Part shown: in pieces, positions 25,064 to 32,908 of the stretch
How the letters are laid out: every line of letters starts with the position of its first letter
Numbering within the stretch: position 1 is the first letter of the stretch
Source: MFD01213-c1 sp963704405
Lineage (GTDB): Bacteria; Planctomycetota; Phycisphaerae; Tepidisphaerales; Tepidisphaeraceae
Direction: 5' to 3'
Assembly (NCBI GenBank): GCA_963704405.1
Contig: OY969903.1
Span: 3,410,001 to 3,474,000 of the forward strand
Length of the DNA: 64,000 nt
Translations under genes and position numbers: made by a program
The notes under the pieces: model-generated
The model's database searches: none
What the model was told of the DNA's origin: nothing
The model's input: only the letters and a program-made list of their open reading frames with translations

Positions 25064-25421
25064 GGGCCTGAAGCCCGTCCGATGGGTTGGATCATCGCTG
25101 GACGACCTGCGGGAGTTTCCTGATGAAGTTCAAGGCGACATCGGCCACGCGATCCTGATCGCGCAGCAGGGCGGCAAGCATGAATCGGTCAAGCCGCTGA
25201 AGGGATATCGCGGTGCCGGCGTTCTCGAAGTCGTCGATAGTTTCGACGGAAACGCGTACCGCGCGGTCTATACGGTGAAGTTCGCCGATGCAATCTACGT
25301 GCTCCATGCGTTTCAAAAGAAATCAAAGCGTGGCGCCGCGACGGACAAGCAGGACATCGAGCTTGTTAACGCCAGGCTCAAACAAGCCGAGGAGCATCAT
25401 CATGAGCACAAAGCACAATAA
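25062..25421 (+). CDS. HigB-type toxin, phage Gp49-like family
   Basis: 119 residues of the RelE/ParE superfamily, Gp49-like branch. Typical phrases are VRWVGSSLDDLREFPDEVQGDIGHAI, VKPLKGYRGAGVLEVVDSFDGNAYRAVYTV, and the hallmark YVLHAFQKKSKRGAATDKQDIELVNARLKQA. Known relatives cut mRNA on the ribosome. The start at 25062 is fixed by the promoter and by family length; upstream in-frame codons give no similarity. There is no Shine-Dalgarno, in line with a leaderless messenger. The antitoxin gene overlaps its last 20 bases, giving the toxin-first order of higBA loci. Confidence 0.92.
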   Translation: MGLKPVRWVGSSLDDLREFPDEVQGDIGHAILIAQQGGKHESVKPLKGYRGAGVLEVVDSFDGNAYRAVYTVKFADAIYVLHAFQKKSKRGAATDKQDIELVNARLKQAEEHHHEHKAQ

Positions 25422-25737
25422 AAAGATCGTGGTCCGCGAAAGCAGCGGGAATGTGTTTGCCGATATGGGCTTGCCCGACTCCGAAGAGCTGATGGCAAAG
25501 TCCAAGCTGGCCTATCGAATTAGTGTCCTCATCGATCGGGCTGGACTGAATCAGACCCAGGCCGCCGCGCGGCTGGGTGTCGGTCAGCCACAAATCTCCC
25601 TGCTGCGCCGTGGCCGATTAAAGGACTTTTCGATTGAACGCCTGATGAAGTTCCTTAACGCGTTGGATCAGGATGTCGTGCTGACCGTCCGCAAAGCACG
25701 CCGCGGCCATGAGGCGGCCGTGCTGGTCGAAGCCTGA
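25402..25737 (+). CDS. HigA-type antitoxin with XRE helix-turn-helix
   Basis: 111 residues starting at ATG 25402. The helix-turn-helix lies in LAYRISVLIDRAGLNQTQAAARLGVGQPQISLLRRGRLKDFSIERLMKFLNALDQDVVLTV, the pattern of the HTH_37 antitoxins that pair with Gp49-like toxins. GAGGAG lies 10 bases upstream, within the toxin gene. It should neutralise the toxin and repress the promoter by binding the palindrome at 25042-25063. Confidence 0.92.
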   Translation: MSTKHNKKIVVRESSGNVFADMGLPDSEELMAKSKLAYRISVLIDRAGLNQTQAAARLGVGQPQISLLRRGRLKDFSIERLMKFLNALDQDVVLTVRKARRGHEAAVLVEA

Positions 25738-25863
25738 TCTTTGTGGCATAAGCACGCGCGATCAACTTGCCGCAGGAGCTCGTTTTTCGCTCACCCTGCC
25801 GGGCACCTACGTACACTCCTACTCGCGATCGTCGCCAGGATCTGGGCATAGCGGCAAGCGTCG

Positions 25864-26352
25864 CTAATTGAGTAGATGCGCCTTGAATGATCTACGTGGT
25901 CGGACTGTCGGCATTTTGACTGTCGGGCGGACGGAAATCATATCTGCTTGCGTACGGCTGATTGACATTGGAACGCTTGAAGTATCATCTTCGGTGTCTG
26001 GCATGAAAAGCGGCTGGATTTCAACATTATCATCAGCCTCGCCAGCGTCAGATGGAGCCTGTGGCGGCTTGGCATTCAGTTGCTGGCGATACAATCGCAA
26101 CTTCACATCCATACGAAGTGAGCCGCCATCACTATAATTCCTGCTACAAAGCACTTCGTTATCGTGCGGGGTGCCAGGAACAATGCTCTTGATGTAGCTT
26201 TCCGCGCGTTGCAGGAGCATCTTCGGATCGCTCTCGTCAATCACCTGAACAACGAAGACGTGGTTGATTATCCCGTAGGACAGTAGGCCTTGTAGCGTGT
26301 ACTGCTTAGCGATGTAGGCTGGTCTACAAGACTGGTCAGCTTGCAGTATCAC
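25864..26352 (-). CDS. Hypothetical protein between two toxin-antitoxin loci
   Basis: I do not recognise this protein. From a GTG at 26352 it has 162 residues. The first half looks folded (AYIAKQYTLQGLLSYGIINHVFVVQVIDESDPKMLLQRAESYIKSI). The second half is rich in Asp, Glu, Pro and Ser and ends in a basic tail (RPRRSFKAHLLN). An ATG at 26409 would extend it across the promoter of the second higBA locus. The frame is open over a long stretch and its composition is protein-like, but no ribosome-binding site is evident. It is the only reverse-strand candidate among the toxin-antitoxin genes, and its 5' end lies inside the operator palindrome of the neighbouring locus, so the two could be divergently co-regulated. 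Confidence 0.4.
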   Translation of the reverse strand: MILQADQSCRPAYIAKQYTLQGLLSYGIINHVFVVQVIDESDPKMLLQRAESYIKSIVPGTPHDNEVLCSRNYSDGGSLRMDVKLRLYRQQLNAKPPQAPSDAGEADDNVEIQPLFMPDTEDDTSSVPMSISRTQADMISVRPTVKMPTVRPRRSFKAHLLN

Positions 26353-26369
26353 CCAGAGGGTGATAAGAT
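26341..26369 (+). promoter_or_regulatory. Promoter and palindromic operator of the second higBA, leaderless start
   Basis: TTGCAG (26341-26346), a 17-base spacer and TAAGAT (26364-26369) form a good promoter. The toxin ATG is at 26376, six bases past the -10 box, so the messenger is predicted to start on its A. A perfect inverted repeat, TATCACCC-AGA-GGGTGATA (26347-26365), fills the spacer and overlaps the -10 box and should be the HigA binding site. Confidence 0.8.
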
Positions 26370-26375
26370 GTAAAC

Positions 26376-26669
26376 ATGCTGGTACGACATGCCGATAAGA
26401 AGCTGGCAAGGCTTGAGACGGAAATTTCTTACTCTGCCGGTTTCGATCGGAAGCTCGTGCGATCCTTTCGCAAGCTTATGCAGTTGATCCGCAGCGCCGT
26501 CGATGAACGAGCGTTTTACGCGATGAAATCCCTTCACTACGAGAAACTAAAAGGCGATCGAAGCCATCAGCGTTCCATGCGGCTGAATCAGCAGTTTCGG
26601 CTTGTGCTGCAAATTGAACAGGTTCAGGAAAAGGTTGTCGTCATTATCAGTCTTGAGGATTATCACTAG
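26376..26669 (+). CDS. higB: HigB-type toxin, RelE superfamily
   Basis: 97 residues resembling HigB plasmid-maintenance killers: YSAGFDRKLVRSFRKLMQLIRS, then FYAMKSLHYEKLKGDRSHQRSMRLNQQFRLVLQIEQ and a closing VVVIISLEDYH. The LHYEKLKGDR, basic RSMRLNQQFRL and terminal DYH are the family hallmarks for a ribosome-dependent mRNA endonuclease. It is first in a two-gene operon, 8 bases before higA, and its start is predicted to be leaderless. Confidence 0.92.
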   Translation: MLVRHADKKLARLETEISYSAGFDRKLVRSFRKLMQLIRSAVDERAFYAMKSLHYEKLKGDRSHQRSMRLNQQFRLVLQIEQVQEKVVVIISLEDYH

Positions 26670-26677
26670 GAGCAGCT

Positions 26678-26983
26678 ATGGCAAAGTCATTCAAGCCCGC
26701 CGAAGTTTTTCCGCCGGGCGAATACCTCCGCGAAGAGCTTGAGGCGAGAGGCTGGACCCAAAGCGATCTTGCGCGAGTCCTGGGTAGACCCCTTCAGGCC
26801 GTAAATGAAATCATCAATGGAAAAAAACGCATCACGGTTGAAACGGCGAAGGAAATCGGATTGGCGCTAGGCACAGGACCGGAGTTGTGGATCAACTTGG
26901 AGACGACTTACCGGCTGCATACCACCGACGAACCCAGCCGCGCAATTGCAAGACGGGCCTTGGCAATGACGCAGATCGCCTGA
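26678..26983 (+). CDS. higA: HigA-type antitoxin (VapI/HigA family)
   Basis: 101 residues with a classic HigA helix-turn-helix: PPGEYLREELEARGWTQSDLARVLGRPLQAVNEIINGKKRITVETAKEIGLALGTGPELWINLETTYRLH. AGGAG lies 7 bases before ATG 26678, so unlike the toxin this gene has a normal ribosome-binding site. It should sequester HigB and bind the palindrome at 26347-26365. Confidence 0.94.
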   Translation: MAKSFKPAEVFPPGEYLREELEARGWTQSDLARVLGRPLQAVNEIINGKKRITVETAKEIGLALGTGPELWINLETTYRLHTTDEPSRAIARRALAMTQIA

Positions 26984-27143
26984 CAGCAAGTAATCCCTAT
27001 AGGGCCATCTTGTTGGCAATGCCGCGGGAAAATGCGGGGGAGGCTCATGCTCGCAACACTTTAACGAATGAATGGGGATTCGCATCGGCATGAGTGAAGC
27101 AGCGCCAGAGGGATTCCGCCGCACATGGATGCACGCTTTTGGC

Positions 27144-27914
27144 TCATGTTAGCCGAACCGGCACTCCATGCTCTTCAAGATACGTCTTCACTTGGCCAAT
27201 GCTGTACGTGTTGAAGTGAAAAATGCTGGCCGCGAGGGCCGCGTCGGCGTGGCCGGTAGTCAGGACATCGAGCATGTGCTGCGGCGAACCCGCCCCGCCG
27301 CTGGCTACCACAGGGATGCTCACCGCATCGCTGACGGCCGCCGTCATTTCCAAATCGTAGCCGCTGGTGGTCCCGTCGGCGTTCATCACATTCAGGACGA
27401 TTTCCCCGGCCCCCAGATCCTGGGCTTGTTTGATCCAGTCCATTACCTTGATGCCGGTATTCACGCGGCCACCATTGATGAAAACTTCCCAGGTTTCAAC
27501 CCCATCCTTTTTAACCCGGTTGGCGTCCAAGCCAAGCACTGTTGCACAGCGGCCAAACTTTTTCGCGACTTCACCGAGCAGCCTGGGATTCTTCACCGCC
27601 GCCGAGTTAAGGCTGACTTTTTCGGCCCCCGCCTGAATCAGCCGGGTGGCATCGTCCAGCGTGCGAATCCCGCCGCCTACCGTCAGCGGCATGAAGATAT
27701 GCTCCATCACCCTGCTGACCAGCTCTGCCATGATCTGGCGGCCTTCATGGGATGCCGTGATGTCATAAAACACCAGCTCGTCCGCCCCATCATTCTGATA
27801 GCGCTTAGCCTGTTCGACAGGATCACCCGCATCGACATGATCAAAGAACTTAACCCCTTTGACGACCCGCCCGCGGTCGACGTCGAGGCAGGGAATGATT
27901 CGCTTAGTAAGCAT
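27144..27914 (-). CDS. hisF: Imidazole glycerol phosphate synthase cyclase subunit HisF
   Basis: 256 residues, the usual length. HisF joins PRFAR with ammonia from HisH to make IGP and AICAR in histidine synthesis. The (beta/alpha)8 barrel shows MLTKRIIPCLDVDRGRVVKGVKF with the catalytic Asp11, PLTVGGGIRTLDDA for phosphate binding, ATVLGLDA with the second catalytic Asp, GAGEIVLNVMNADGTTSGYDLEM and IPVVASGGAGSPQHM. The gene stands alone, without other his genes nearby. A repeat-derived inverted repeat lies right before its ATG (27923-28002), and no normal Shine-Dalgarno is visible between them. A tRNA-His gene is 97 bases upstream in the same direction. Confidence 0.97.
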   Translation of the reverse strand: MLTKRIIPCLDVDRGRVVKGVKFFDHVDAGDPVEQAKRYQNDGADELVFYDITASHEGRQIMAELVSRVMEHIFMPLTVGGGIRTLDDATRLIQAGAEKVSLNSAAVKNPRLLGEVAKKFGRCATVLGLDANRVKKDGVETWEVFINGGRVNTGIKVMDWIKQAQDLGAGEIVLNVMNADGTTSGYDLEMTAAVSDAVSIPVVASGGAGSPQHMLDVLTTGHADAALAASIFHFNTYSIGQVKTYLEEHGVPVRLT

Positions 27915-27922
27915 GGGGGGAT

Positions 27923-28002
27923 GTCCGTTGTCAGTGGTCCGTTGTCCGTTGTCCGTTGCTTAGTAAGAATGCAGGACGGACAAGGGACCACTGACAACGG
28001 AC
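27923..28002. repeat. Inverted repeat of the GTCCGTTGTCAGTGG family between tRNA-His and hisF
   Basis: GTCCGTTGTCAGTGGTCC (27923-27940) and its exact complement (27985-28002) are 18 bp arms around 44 bases. The left side continues with two more GTTGTCC units. The related sequence at 44409-44444 lies at the same place relative to an NtrC-type gene. The hisF start region GCTTAGTAAG also recurs inside the loop at 27958-27967, suggesting a small local duplication. Confidence 0.8.
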
Positions 28003-28010
28003 GAATGAAG

Positions 28011-28084
28011 GGTGACCGACGGGACTCGAACCCGCGACGTCCAGGACCACAACCTGGCGCTCTACCAACTGAGCTACGGCCACC
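28011..28084 (-). tRNA. tRNA-His (anticodon GTG)
   Basis: On the reverse strand the acceptor is GTGGCCG (from 28083) with CGGTCAC. The anticodon arm CCAGG-TTGTGGT-CCTGG gives GTG, and the T arm is GCGGG-TTCGAGT-CCCGT with one mismatch at its end. An extra G at 28084 opposite the C discriminator at 28011 is the G-1:C73 pair specific to tRNA-His. CCA is not encoded. Confidence 0.96.
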
Positions 28085-28503
28085 AACTTGCCTGAAATTT
28101 AACTGTCCGCTTTTTACCGCAATGGCGGTGGTAGTCAATATGCCGGTCGTAGCGATATCTCCTTCTCATTGCAGGCTGTAGGCGTTCTCTGGATTCACAT
28201 ATGAGCCTCAATGGCGGGGCGCTAAATTCTTGACACTCCGTCGAAACATTCGTACCGTTTCTCCGGCAGGGCTGATGTTCAAATCGCGCTCCGGGCCGGA
28301 CTTGGGTTCGAACTGTTTTTTGATCAGTTTGATCCTCAGATTCCGGATCGGCAGAACTTCCCGGTTAACCTGTCAACACCGCCGCCGTCCCGCACTATAG
28401 CCGGAGATGGCTCGCGCCATGTGCAAAAATGCCGTGCTGTAAGGCATTTTCCGTCAATTGCGGTAGAGTCCATCCGTCTTGATGTTGTAGTGATGTGCAA
28501 ATC
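28085..28503. other. Intergenic region with a possible promoter for the kinase gene
   Basis: Divergent region of 419 bases between tRNA-His and the Ser/Thr kinase gene. TTGACA (28230-28235), a 17-base spacer and TACCGT (28253-28258) could be a promoter with a weak -10 box. I see nothing else that I can support. Confidence 0.35.
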
Positions 28504-29781
28504 ATGTTGAATTCCGACAGCAATCTCGGCTTGAACGTAAACCTGGACACGGAAGTGGGCAAGGTCGTCATCGATCTGGGTTTGGCCACGCGCACCGAGG
28601 TGGAATTCTGCCGCGAACAGCAGAAGCAATCGTCCGATCCCAATCAGCGCAGCCTCGGCGATCTCCTGATCGAGAACGCCTTTATCACCGTTAATCAGGC
28701 CAAGCGCATCCGCGGGCAGTTGGAAGAGCGCCGCAACAGCCAGTTGCCCGGCTATCACCTTCTCGGCAAGCTGGGCAAAGGGGCGATGGCCACCGTCTAC
28801 AAAGCCCGCCAATTGTCGCTCGATCGCATCGTGGCAGTCAAAGTTCTGCCTAAGAAGATGAGCGACAACGCCGATTTCGTCGATCGCTTCTATAAAGAGG
28901 GCAAGGCCGCCGCCCGCTTGTCGCATAACAACATCGTCCAGGCGATTGACGTCGGCAGCACATCAGACGGTTTCCACTATTTCGTGATGGAATATGTCGA
29001 GGGCAAAACGCTTTACGACATCATGCAACCACCGCCGGTCGGTGAAGGCCGGCATTTCACCGAAGCCGAGGCGCTCGATGTCTGCATTCAGATGGCCGAC
29101 GCACTGGCACACGCGCATCGTCGCGGCCTGATTCACCGCGATGTGAAACCCAAGAACATTATCCTGACGCCTCAGGGCGTTGCGAAGCTCACCGACCTGG
29201 GCCTGGCCCGGGCAACCGACGACAAAGAAGCCGCCGAAACCGAAGCCGGCAAGGCATACGGCACGCCCTACTACATCAGCCCCGAACAAATCCGCGGCGA
29301 CGTTGATATCGACTTCCGCGCCGACGTCTATTCGCTTGGCGCTACGATGTATCATTTGGTCACCGGCCGCCCGCCATTCGAAGGCGATACGCCCAGCGCT
29401 GTGATGCACAAGCATCTTCGCCAACCGCTGGTTCCACCCGATCATCTCAACACCATGCTCTCCAGCGGCGTCGGTGAGATCATCGAAGTGGCGATGGCAA
29501 AAAACCGCGACGAACGTTACGCCAGCACAGAAGATATGGTCGAGGACCTGAAAGCGGTCCGTGCCGGCAGCCCGCCAACGCACGCCCGCCGCGCGGTGGA
29601 CCTGGAATCATTGGCCAGCATCGAGGAAACAGGCAAAACACTCGACCTGGGCGGCGAAGGGGATGGGTCAAAACTATCCGAATGGATGAGCAGCCCATAC
29701 GCCGTCACGTTACTGACGATCACGGGGGTTTCATTGCTGGTGAACCTGGTACTGCTCGTAATCTTTTTGACGCGGCATTGA
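28504..29781 (+). CDS. Serine/threonine protein kinase with N-terminal GspE/MshE-like domain and C-terminal anchor
   Basis: 425 residues from ATG 28504. Residues 10-75 (LDTEVGKVVIDLGLATRTEVEF, then SLGDLLIENAFITVNQAKRIRGQ) have the L-G-LL-x-G-hit pattern of the N-terminal domain of type II secretion and MshE ATPases. The kinase domain (about 82-345) has the glycine loop LGKGAMATVYKA, the Lys in IVAVKVL, HRDVKPKNI, DLGLAR in place of DFG, and GTPYYISPEQIRG. A single membrane helix closes the protein (YAVTLLTITGVSLLVNLVLLVIFL), so the kinase faces the cytosol. The signal and substrate are unknown. A GTG at 28495 is an alternative start. Confidence 0.93.
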   Translation: MLNSDSNLGLNVNLDTEVGKVVIDLGLATRTEVEFCREQQKQSSDPNQRSLGDLLIENAFITVNQAKRIRGQLEERRNSQLPGYHLLGKLGKGAMATVYKARQLSLDRIVAVKVLPKKMSDNADFVDRFYKEGKAAARLSHNNIVQAIDVGSTSDGFHYFVMEYVEGKTLYDIMQPPPVGEGRHFTEAEALDVCIQMADALAHAHRRGLIHRDVKPKNIILTPQGVAKLTDLGLARATDDKEAAETEAGKAYGTPYYISPEQIRGDVDIDFRADVYSLGATMYHLVTGRPPFEGDTPSAVMHKHLRQPLVPPDHLNTMLSSGVGEIIEVAMAKNRDERYASTEDMVEDLKAVRAGSPPTHARRAVDLESLASIEETGKTLDLGGEGDGSKLSEWMSSPYAVTLLTITGVSLLVNLVLLVIFLTRH

Positions 29782-29903
29782 GGGGCGGCTGCACATCAAT
29801 TTGAGCGATAGGCCTTCATATATATAAGCGTGCTTTCAGCACGCCGCGCATTGGCGTTTTTGCGATCCCCGCTGGTCCTCATTCGCAATAATCGTCGTCC
29901 AGG

Positions 29904-31145
29904 TTATGCGGTCAGGATCGGGAACTTACTGCTGCTGATCGCCAGTTGCGAATACTCTTCCACCAACCGCCGATATTCCTTCGCCACCTTCCGCGGCTTG
30001 CGCGCCAGCGTATATAACCCGACCGGATTCACATTTCCCCGCCGTTTGGTCAGTGCGCTATCCCAGTCTTTCATATCGAGCAGCCCGAACCATGTGAAGC
30101 CCACGATCGGCACACCGTCTTCGCGCAGGCGGAGGAGATTCATCCATTCTTTCCAAAGCCATTCCACCGCATGCTTGGCGGCGCGGTTTGTCTCCGTGTG
30201 CATGACCGGCAGCCGATAGCGATCAAAATATTGCCGGGTGATGACGTAGTAGCCATAGACATCACCGGCGCCGATGGTGGTGCCGTTGGAGCGGAGAATG
30301 TGCTCATTGGTGATGTAGTAATCGGTGCCCATGATGCAGTGGCTGCGCAGGTCTTTCTGATCGCGGAACCAGACATATTCTTCAGCCGTCATGCCGGCAT
30401 TGAGCAAGTAGCGGAACATGGTGGCCGACACGTCATGCCCGAAGAGCAGGTCAAGCGAAAGGAAGCGCCGTTCGTTCATGAACAGCGCATGTGAAACCAT
30501 GTCCGGCGAACCGGGATGCACGTATTCGGTTGATTCGCTGAAAATGAAAATGGCGTCCGGCCGCATGTCCAGAATCGCGCGCATCGCCAGGATCGATCCC
30601 TTCACGCAGTGCTTGATGTTCGTGACGAAGGCGGCGTCGCTCATCATCCGCTCGTTCCACCAGCCATAACTCGCCGAGAACAGGGCCGTAACATAGATTT
30701 CGTTCACCGGCGTGTAATAGCGCACCCACGGATACCGCTCGGCGAACGCCCGCGCATAATCCGCAAACCGGGCCGGCCACTCCGGGTTCTGAAAATTATG
30801 CAGCCAGTCAGGCAACCCGAAATGGAGCAGGTCGATGATCGGCACGATGCCGAGCCGGCGCATTTCGTGCATGACGGGGTCGAGGAATGACCAGTCATAG
30901 TGCCCCGCCGCCGGCCAGGTGAGATAGATCGGCGGGCCATACCGGAGATATCGCAGGCCCAGTTCACGGACCAGCTTCAGATCCGTCTTCCAAAGCTCGT
31001 AATGGCCGGTATCGCGAAGCTGGTCCACGCGCACATTTCCTTCGATCGTGGGGCATGAGCACTCGATCCCCACGGCGAACATGAATCGCAACGTATCAAC
31101 GGGGTCGGCGACGCGAATAACAGTGGATAACGGCTTGCCTGACAA
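29904..31145 (-). CDS. Glycoside hydrolase of the GH1-like (clan GH-A) type
   Basis: 413 residues. The barrel pattern of retaining beta-glycosidases is visible: FMFAVGIECSCP at the start, LGLRYLRYGPPIYLTWPAAGHYDWSFLDPVMHEMRRLGIVPIIDLLHFGLPDWL, the acid/base Glu in YYTPVNEIYV (about residue 148) and the nucleophile Glu in LPVMHTETNRA (about residue 318), followed by GFTWFGLLDMKDWDSAL. There is no signal peptide, so it should act in the cytosol. The substrate is not evident; relatives are annotated as beta-glucosidase-like. It is monocistronic and divergent from lysC. Confidence 0.8.
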   Translation of the reverse strand: MSGKPLSTVIRVADPVDTLRFMFAVGIECSCPTIEGNVRVDQLRDTGHYELWKTDLKLVRELGLRYLRYGPPIYLTWPAAGHYDWSFLDPVMHEMRRLGIVPIIDLLHFGLPDWLHNFQNPEWPARFADYARAFAERYPWVRYYTPVNEIYVTALFSASYGWWNERMMSDAAFVTNIKHCVKGSILAMRAILDMRPDAIFIFSESTEYVHPGSPDMVSHALFMNERRFLSLDLLFGHDVSATMFRYLLNAGMTAEEYVWFRDQKDLRSHCIMGTDYYITNEHILRSNGTTIGAGDVYGYYVITRQYFDRYRLPVMHTETNRAAKHAVEWLWKEWMNLLRLREDGVPIVGFTWFGLLDMKDWDSALTKRRGNVNPVGLYTLARKPRKVAKEYRRLVEEYSQLAISSSKFPILTA

Positions 31146-31297
31146 TTGCAGTCCTCGCTCTGGTTTTTCGAATCCGCACCGTTATACCGCGGATGGCATG
31201 AAGCGCGAGATGGCGGAAATCGTTTTGCGGGCGAATTTTTTCTGATTTTGACCGATTCGAATGATCCTTGCGAATGCCACCAGGCGATGTCGCGGCG

Positions 31298-31355
31298 TTG
31301 TGTCTCTCTCTCATCGCACTATAATCCCCTTCCCCCCGCAGAAGCGGGTGGTTTT
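31298..31355 (+). promoter_or_regulatory. Promoter and leader hairpin with U-run ahead of lysC
   Basis: TTGTGT (31298-31303), a 16-base spacer and TATAAT (31320-31325) form a promoter. The transcript would begin near 31332, where CCCGC (31335-31339) pairs with GCGGG (31344-31348) over the loop AGAA, followed by TTTT (31352-31355). The layout repeats that ahead of rpmI: promoter, then a GC hairpin at the very 5' end, then a short U-run. Confidence 0.5.
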
Positions 31356-31367
31356 GGATGGGATTCA

Positions 31368-32609
31368 ATGGGTTTAATCGTACAAAAATTCGGCGGCACC
31401 AGCGTCGCTGACGCCAAACGCATTCACCTCGCCGCCCGTCGGGCGGTCGCCGCCAAGGAACGCGGAAACCAGGTCGTGGTCGTGGTCAGTGCGATGGGGG
31501 ATACCACCGATGATCTGATCGACCTGGCCAGGCAGGTCTGCACCTACGAAGGCCAGGAGATTGCTCCTCCCAAGCGGGAAATGGACCAGTTACTCGCCAC
31601 CGGCGAGCAGGTCACGATCGCGCTGATGGCGATGGCTCTGTGCGCCCAGGGCCACTCGGCCATCAGCTTCACCGGTGGGCAGATCGGTCTTGTCACCGAC
31701 ACGGCCTTCAGCAAAGCCCGCATCCAATCGATTAACAAGCAGCGCATTTTCGATCAATTGAATGAGGGGAAAATCGTTATTGTGGCAGGCTTCCAGGGCA
31801 TCACACCCGAAGGCGATCTCACCACCCTCGGCCGCGGCGGCAGCAACGCCACCCTCGTCGCCGTCGGCGCGGTGCTGGAGGCGGATGTCTGCGAGAATTA
31901 CACCGACGTGGACGGCATCTACACCGCCGACCCGCGCATCTGCAAAAACGCCCGGAAGATCGACCGCATCAGCTATGATGAAATGCTGGAGCTGGCGGGG
32001 CTGGGCGCATCGGTGCTCCAGACGCGGGCGGTTGAATTTGCCAAGAAATACAATGTGAAGATCCACGTCCGCAACAGCCAGAATGACAACGAGGGGACGT
32101 GGATCGTCGCGGAGACACCGAACATGGAACACATCGTCGTATCCGGAGCTGCGCTCAAGAAGGACCTTACCCGCGTGACGATCAAGCAGGTGCCGGATCG
32201 CCCGGGTGTAGCCGCCAAAATCTTCGGCGACATCGCGTCGGCAAATATTGTCGTGGATGACATCATCCAGAACGTCATGGATGACAACACCGCCAACATC
32301 AGCTTCACTGTCGAGCATGGAGACCTATCCGACATCCGCCCGGTGGTGGATCAGCTCTGCAAAGAACTTGGTGCAAGAACTGCCCCGATCTATCAAGGAG
32401 ACCTGTCCAAAGTCAGCGTGGTCGGCGTCGGCATGCGCGTCCATACCGGCGTCGCCCAGCGCATGTTCAAGGCGCTGGCCGACGGCAAGGTCAATATCCA
32501 GAACATCACGACCAGCGAAATCCGGATCAGTTGCATCATCAGCAAAGAGGACGGACCCAAGGCCCTGCAGATCGTGCATGACGCCTTCGAGCTGGCAGGA
32601 ACAAAGTAG
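31368..32609 (+). CDS. lysC: Aspartate kinase
   Basis: 413 residues; it phosphorylates aspartate at the first step of Lys, Met, Thr and diaminopimelate synthesis. The start at ATG 31368 gives the standard N-terminus MGLIVQKFGGTSVADA. Further motifs are VVVVSAMGDTTDDL, LLATGEQ, GFQGITPEGDLTTLGRGGSNATLVAVGA, and YTDVDGIYTADPR. Two ACT domains follow (VTIKQVPDRPGVAAKIFGDIASANIVVDDI and VSVVGVGMRVHTGVAQRMFKALADGKVNIQNITTSEIRIS), which normally give feedback inhibition by lysine or threonine. It is monocistronic, with its own promoter; a GGCCGG-rich stretch at 32626-32672 followed by TTTT may be its terminator. Confidence 0.97.
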   Translation: MGLIVQKFGGTSVADAKRIHLAARRAVAAKERGNQVVVVVSAMGDTTDDLIDLARQVCTYEGQEIAPPKREMDQLLATGEQVTIALMAMALCAQGHSAISFTGGQIGLVTDTAFSKARIQSINKQRIFDQLNEGKIVIVAGFQGITPEGDLTTLGRGGSNATLVAVGAVLEADVCENYTDVDGIYTADPRICKNARKIDRISYDEMLELAGLGASVLQTRAVEFAKKYNVKIHVRNSQNDNEGTWIVAETPNMEHIVVSGAALKKDLTRVTIKQVPDRPGVAAKIFGDIASANIVVDDIIQNVMDDNTANISFTVEHGDLSDIRPVVDQLCKELGARTAPIYQGDLSKVSVVGVGMRVHTGVAQRMFKALADGKVNIQNITTSEIRISCIISKEDGPKALQIVHDAFELAGTK

Positions 32610-32908
32610 CCTGTGGTGATCGTCTGGCCGGCTTGCACCGACTTGTACTGGCTACAGCGGCCGGGCTTTTGCGACTCTTAACAAGCTATACGCCACATTA
32701 ATGTAGCGGCGGCGCATCCAGTCCAAGTAAAGTTTATCCGCCAATCCTGAAGCGGCGCATATATAACGACCCCGCATCGGATCATTCCTGGACCACGAAA
32801 GATTGAATTCAGGCTGGCAACATTTTCTCATCTGGCGGATAACACTGTTTAGCTCATCACATTAACCGGCCTGGCCGGTATCCAATCACAACTGAAGGAG
32901 ACGATCTC

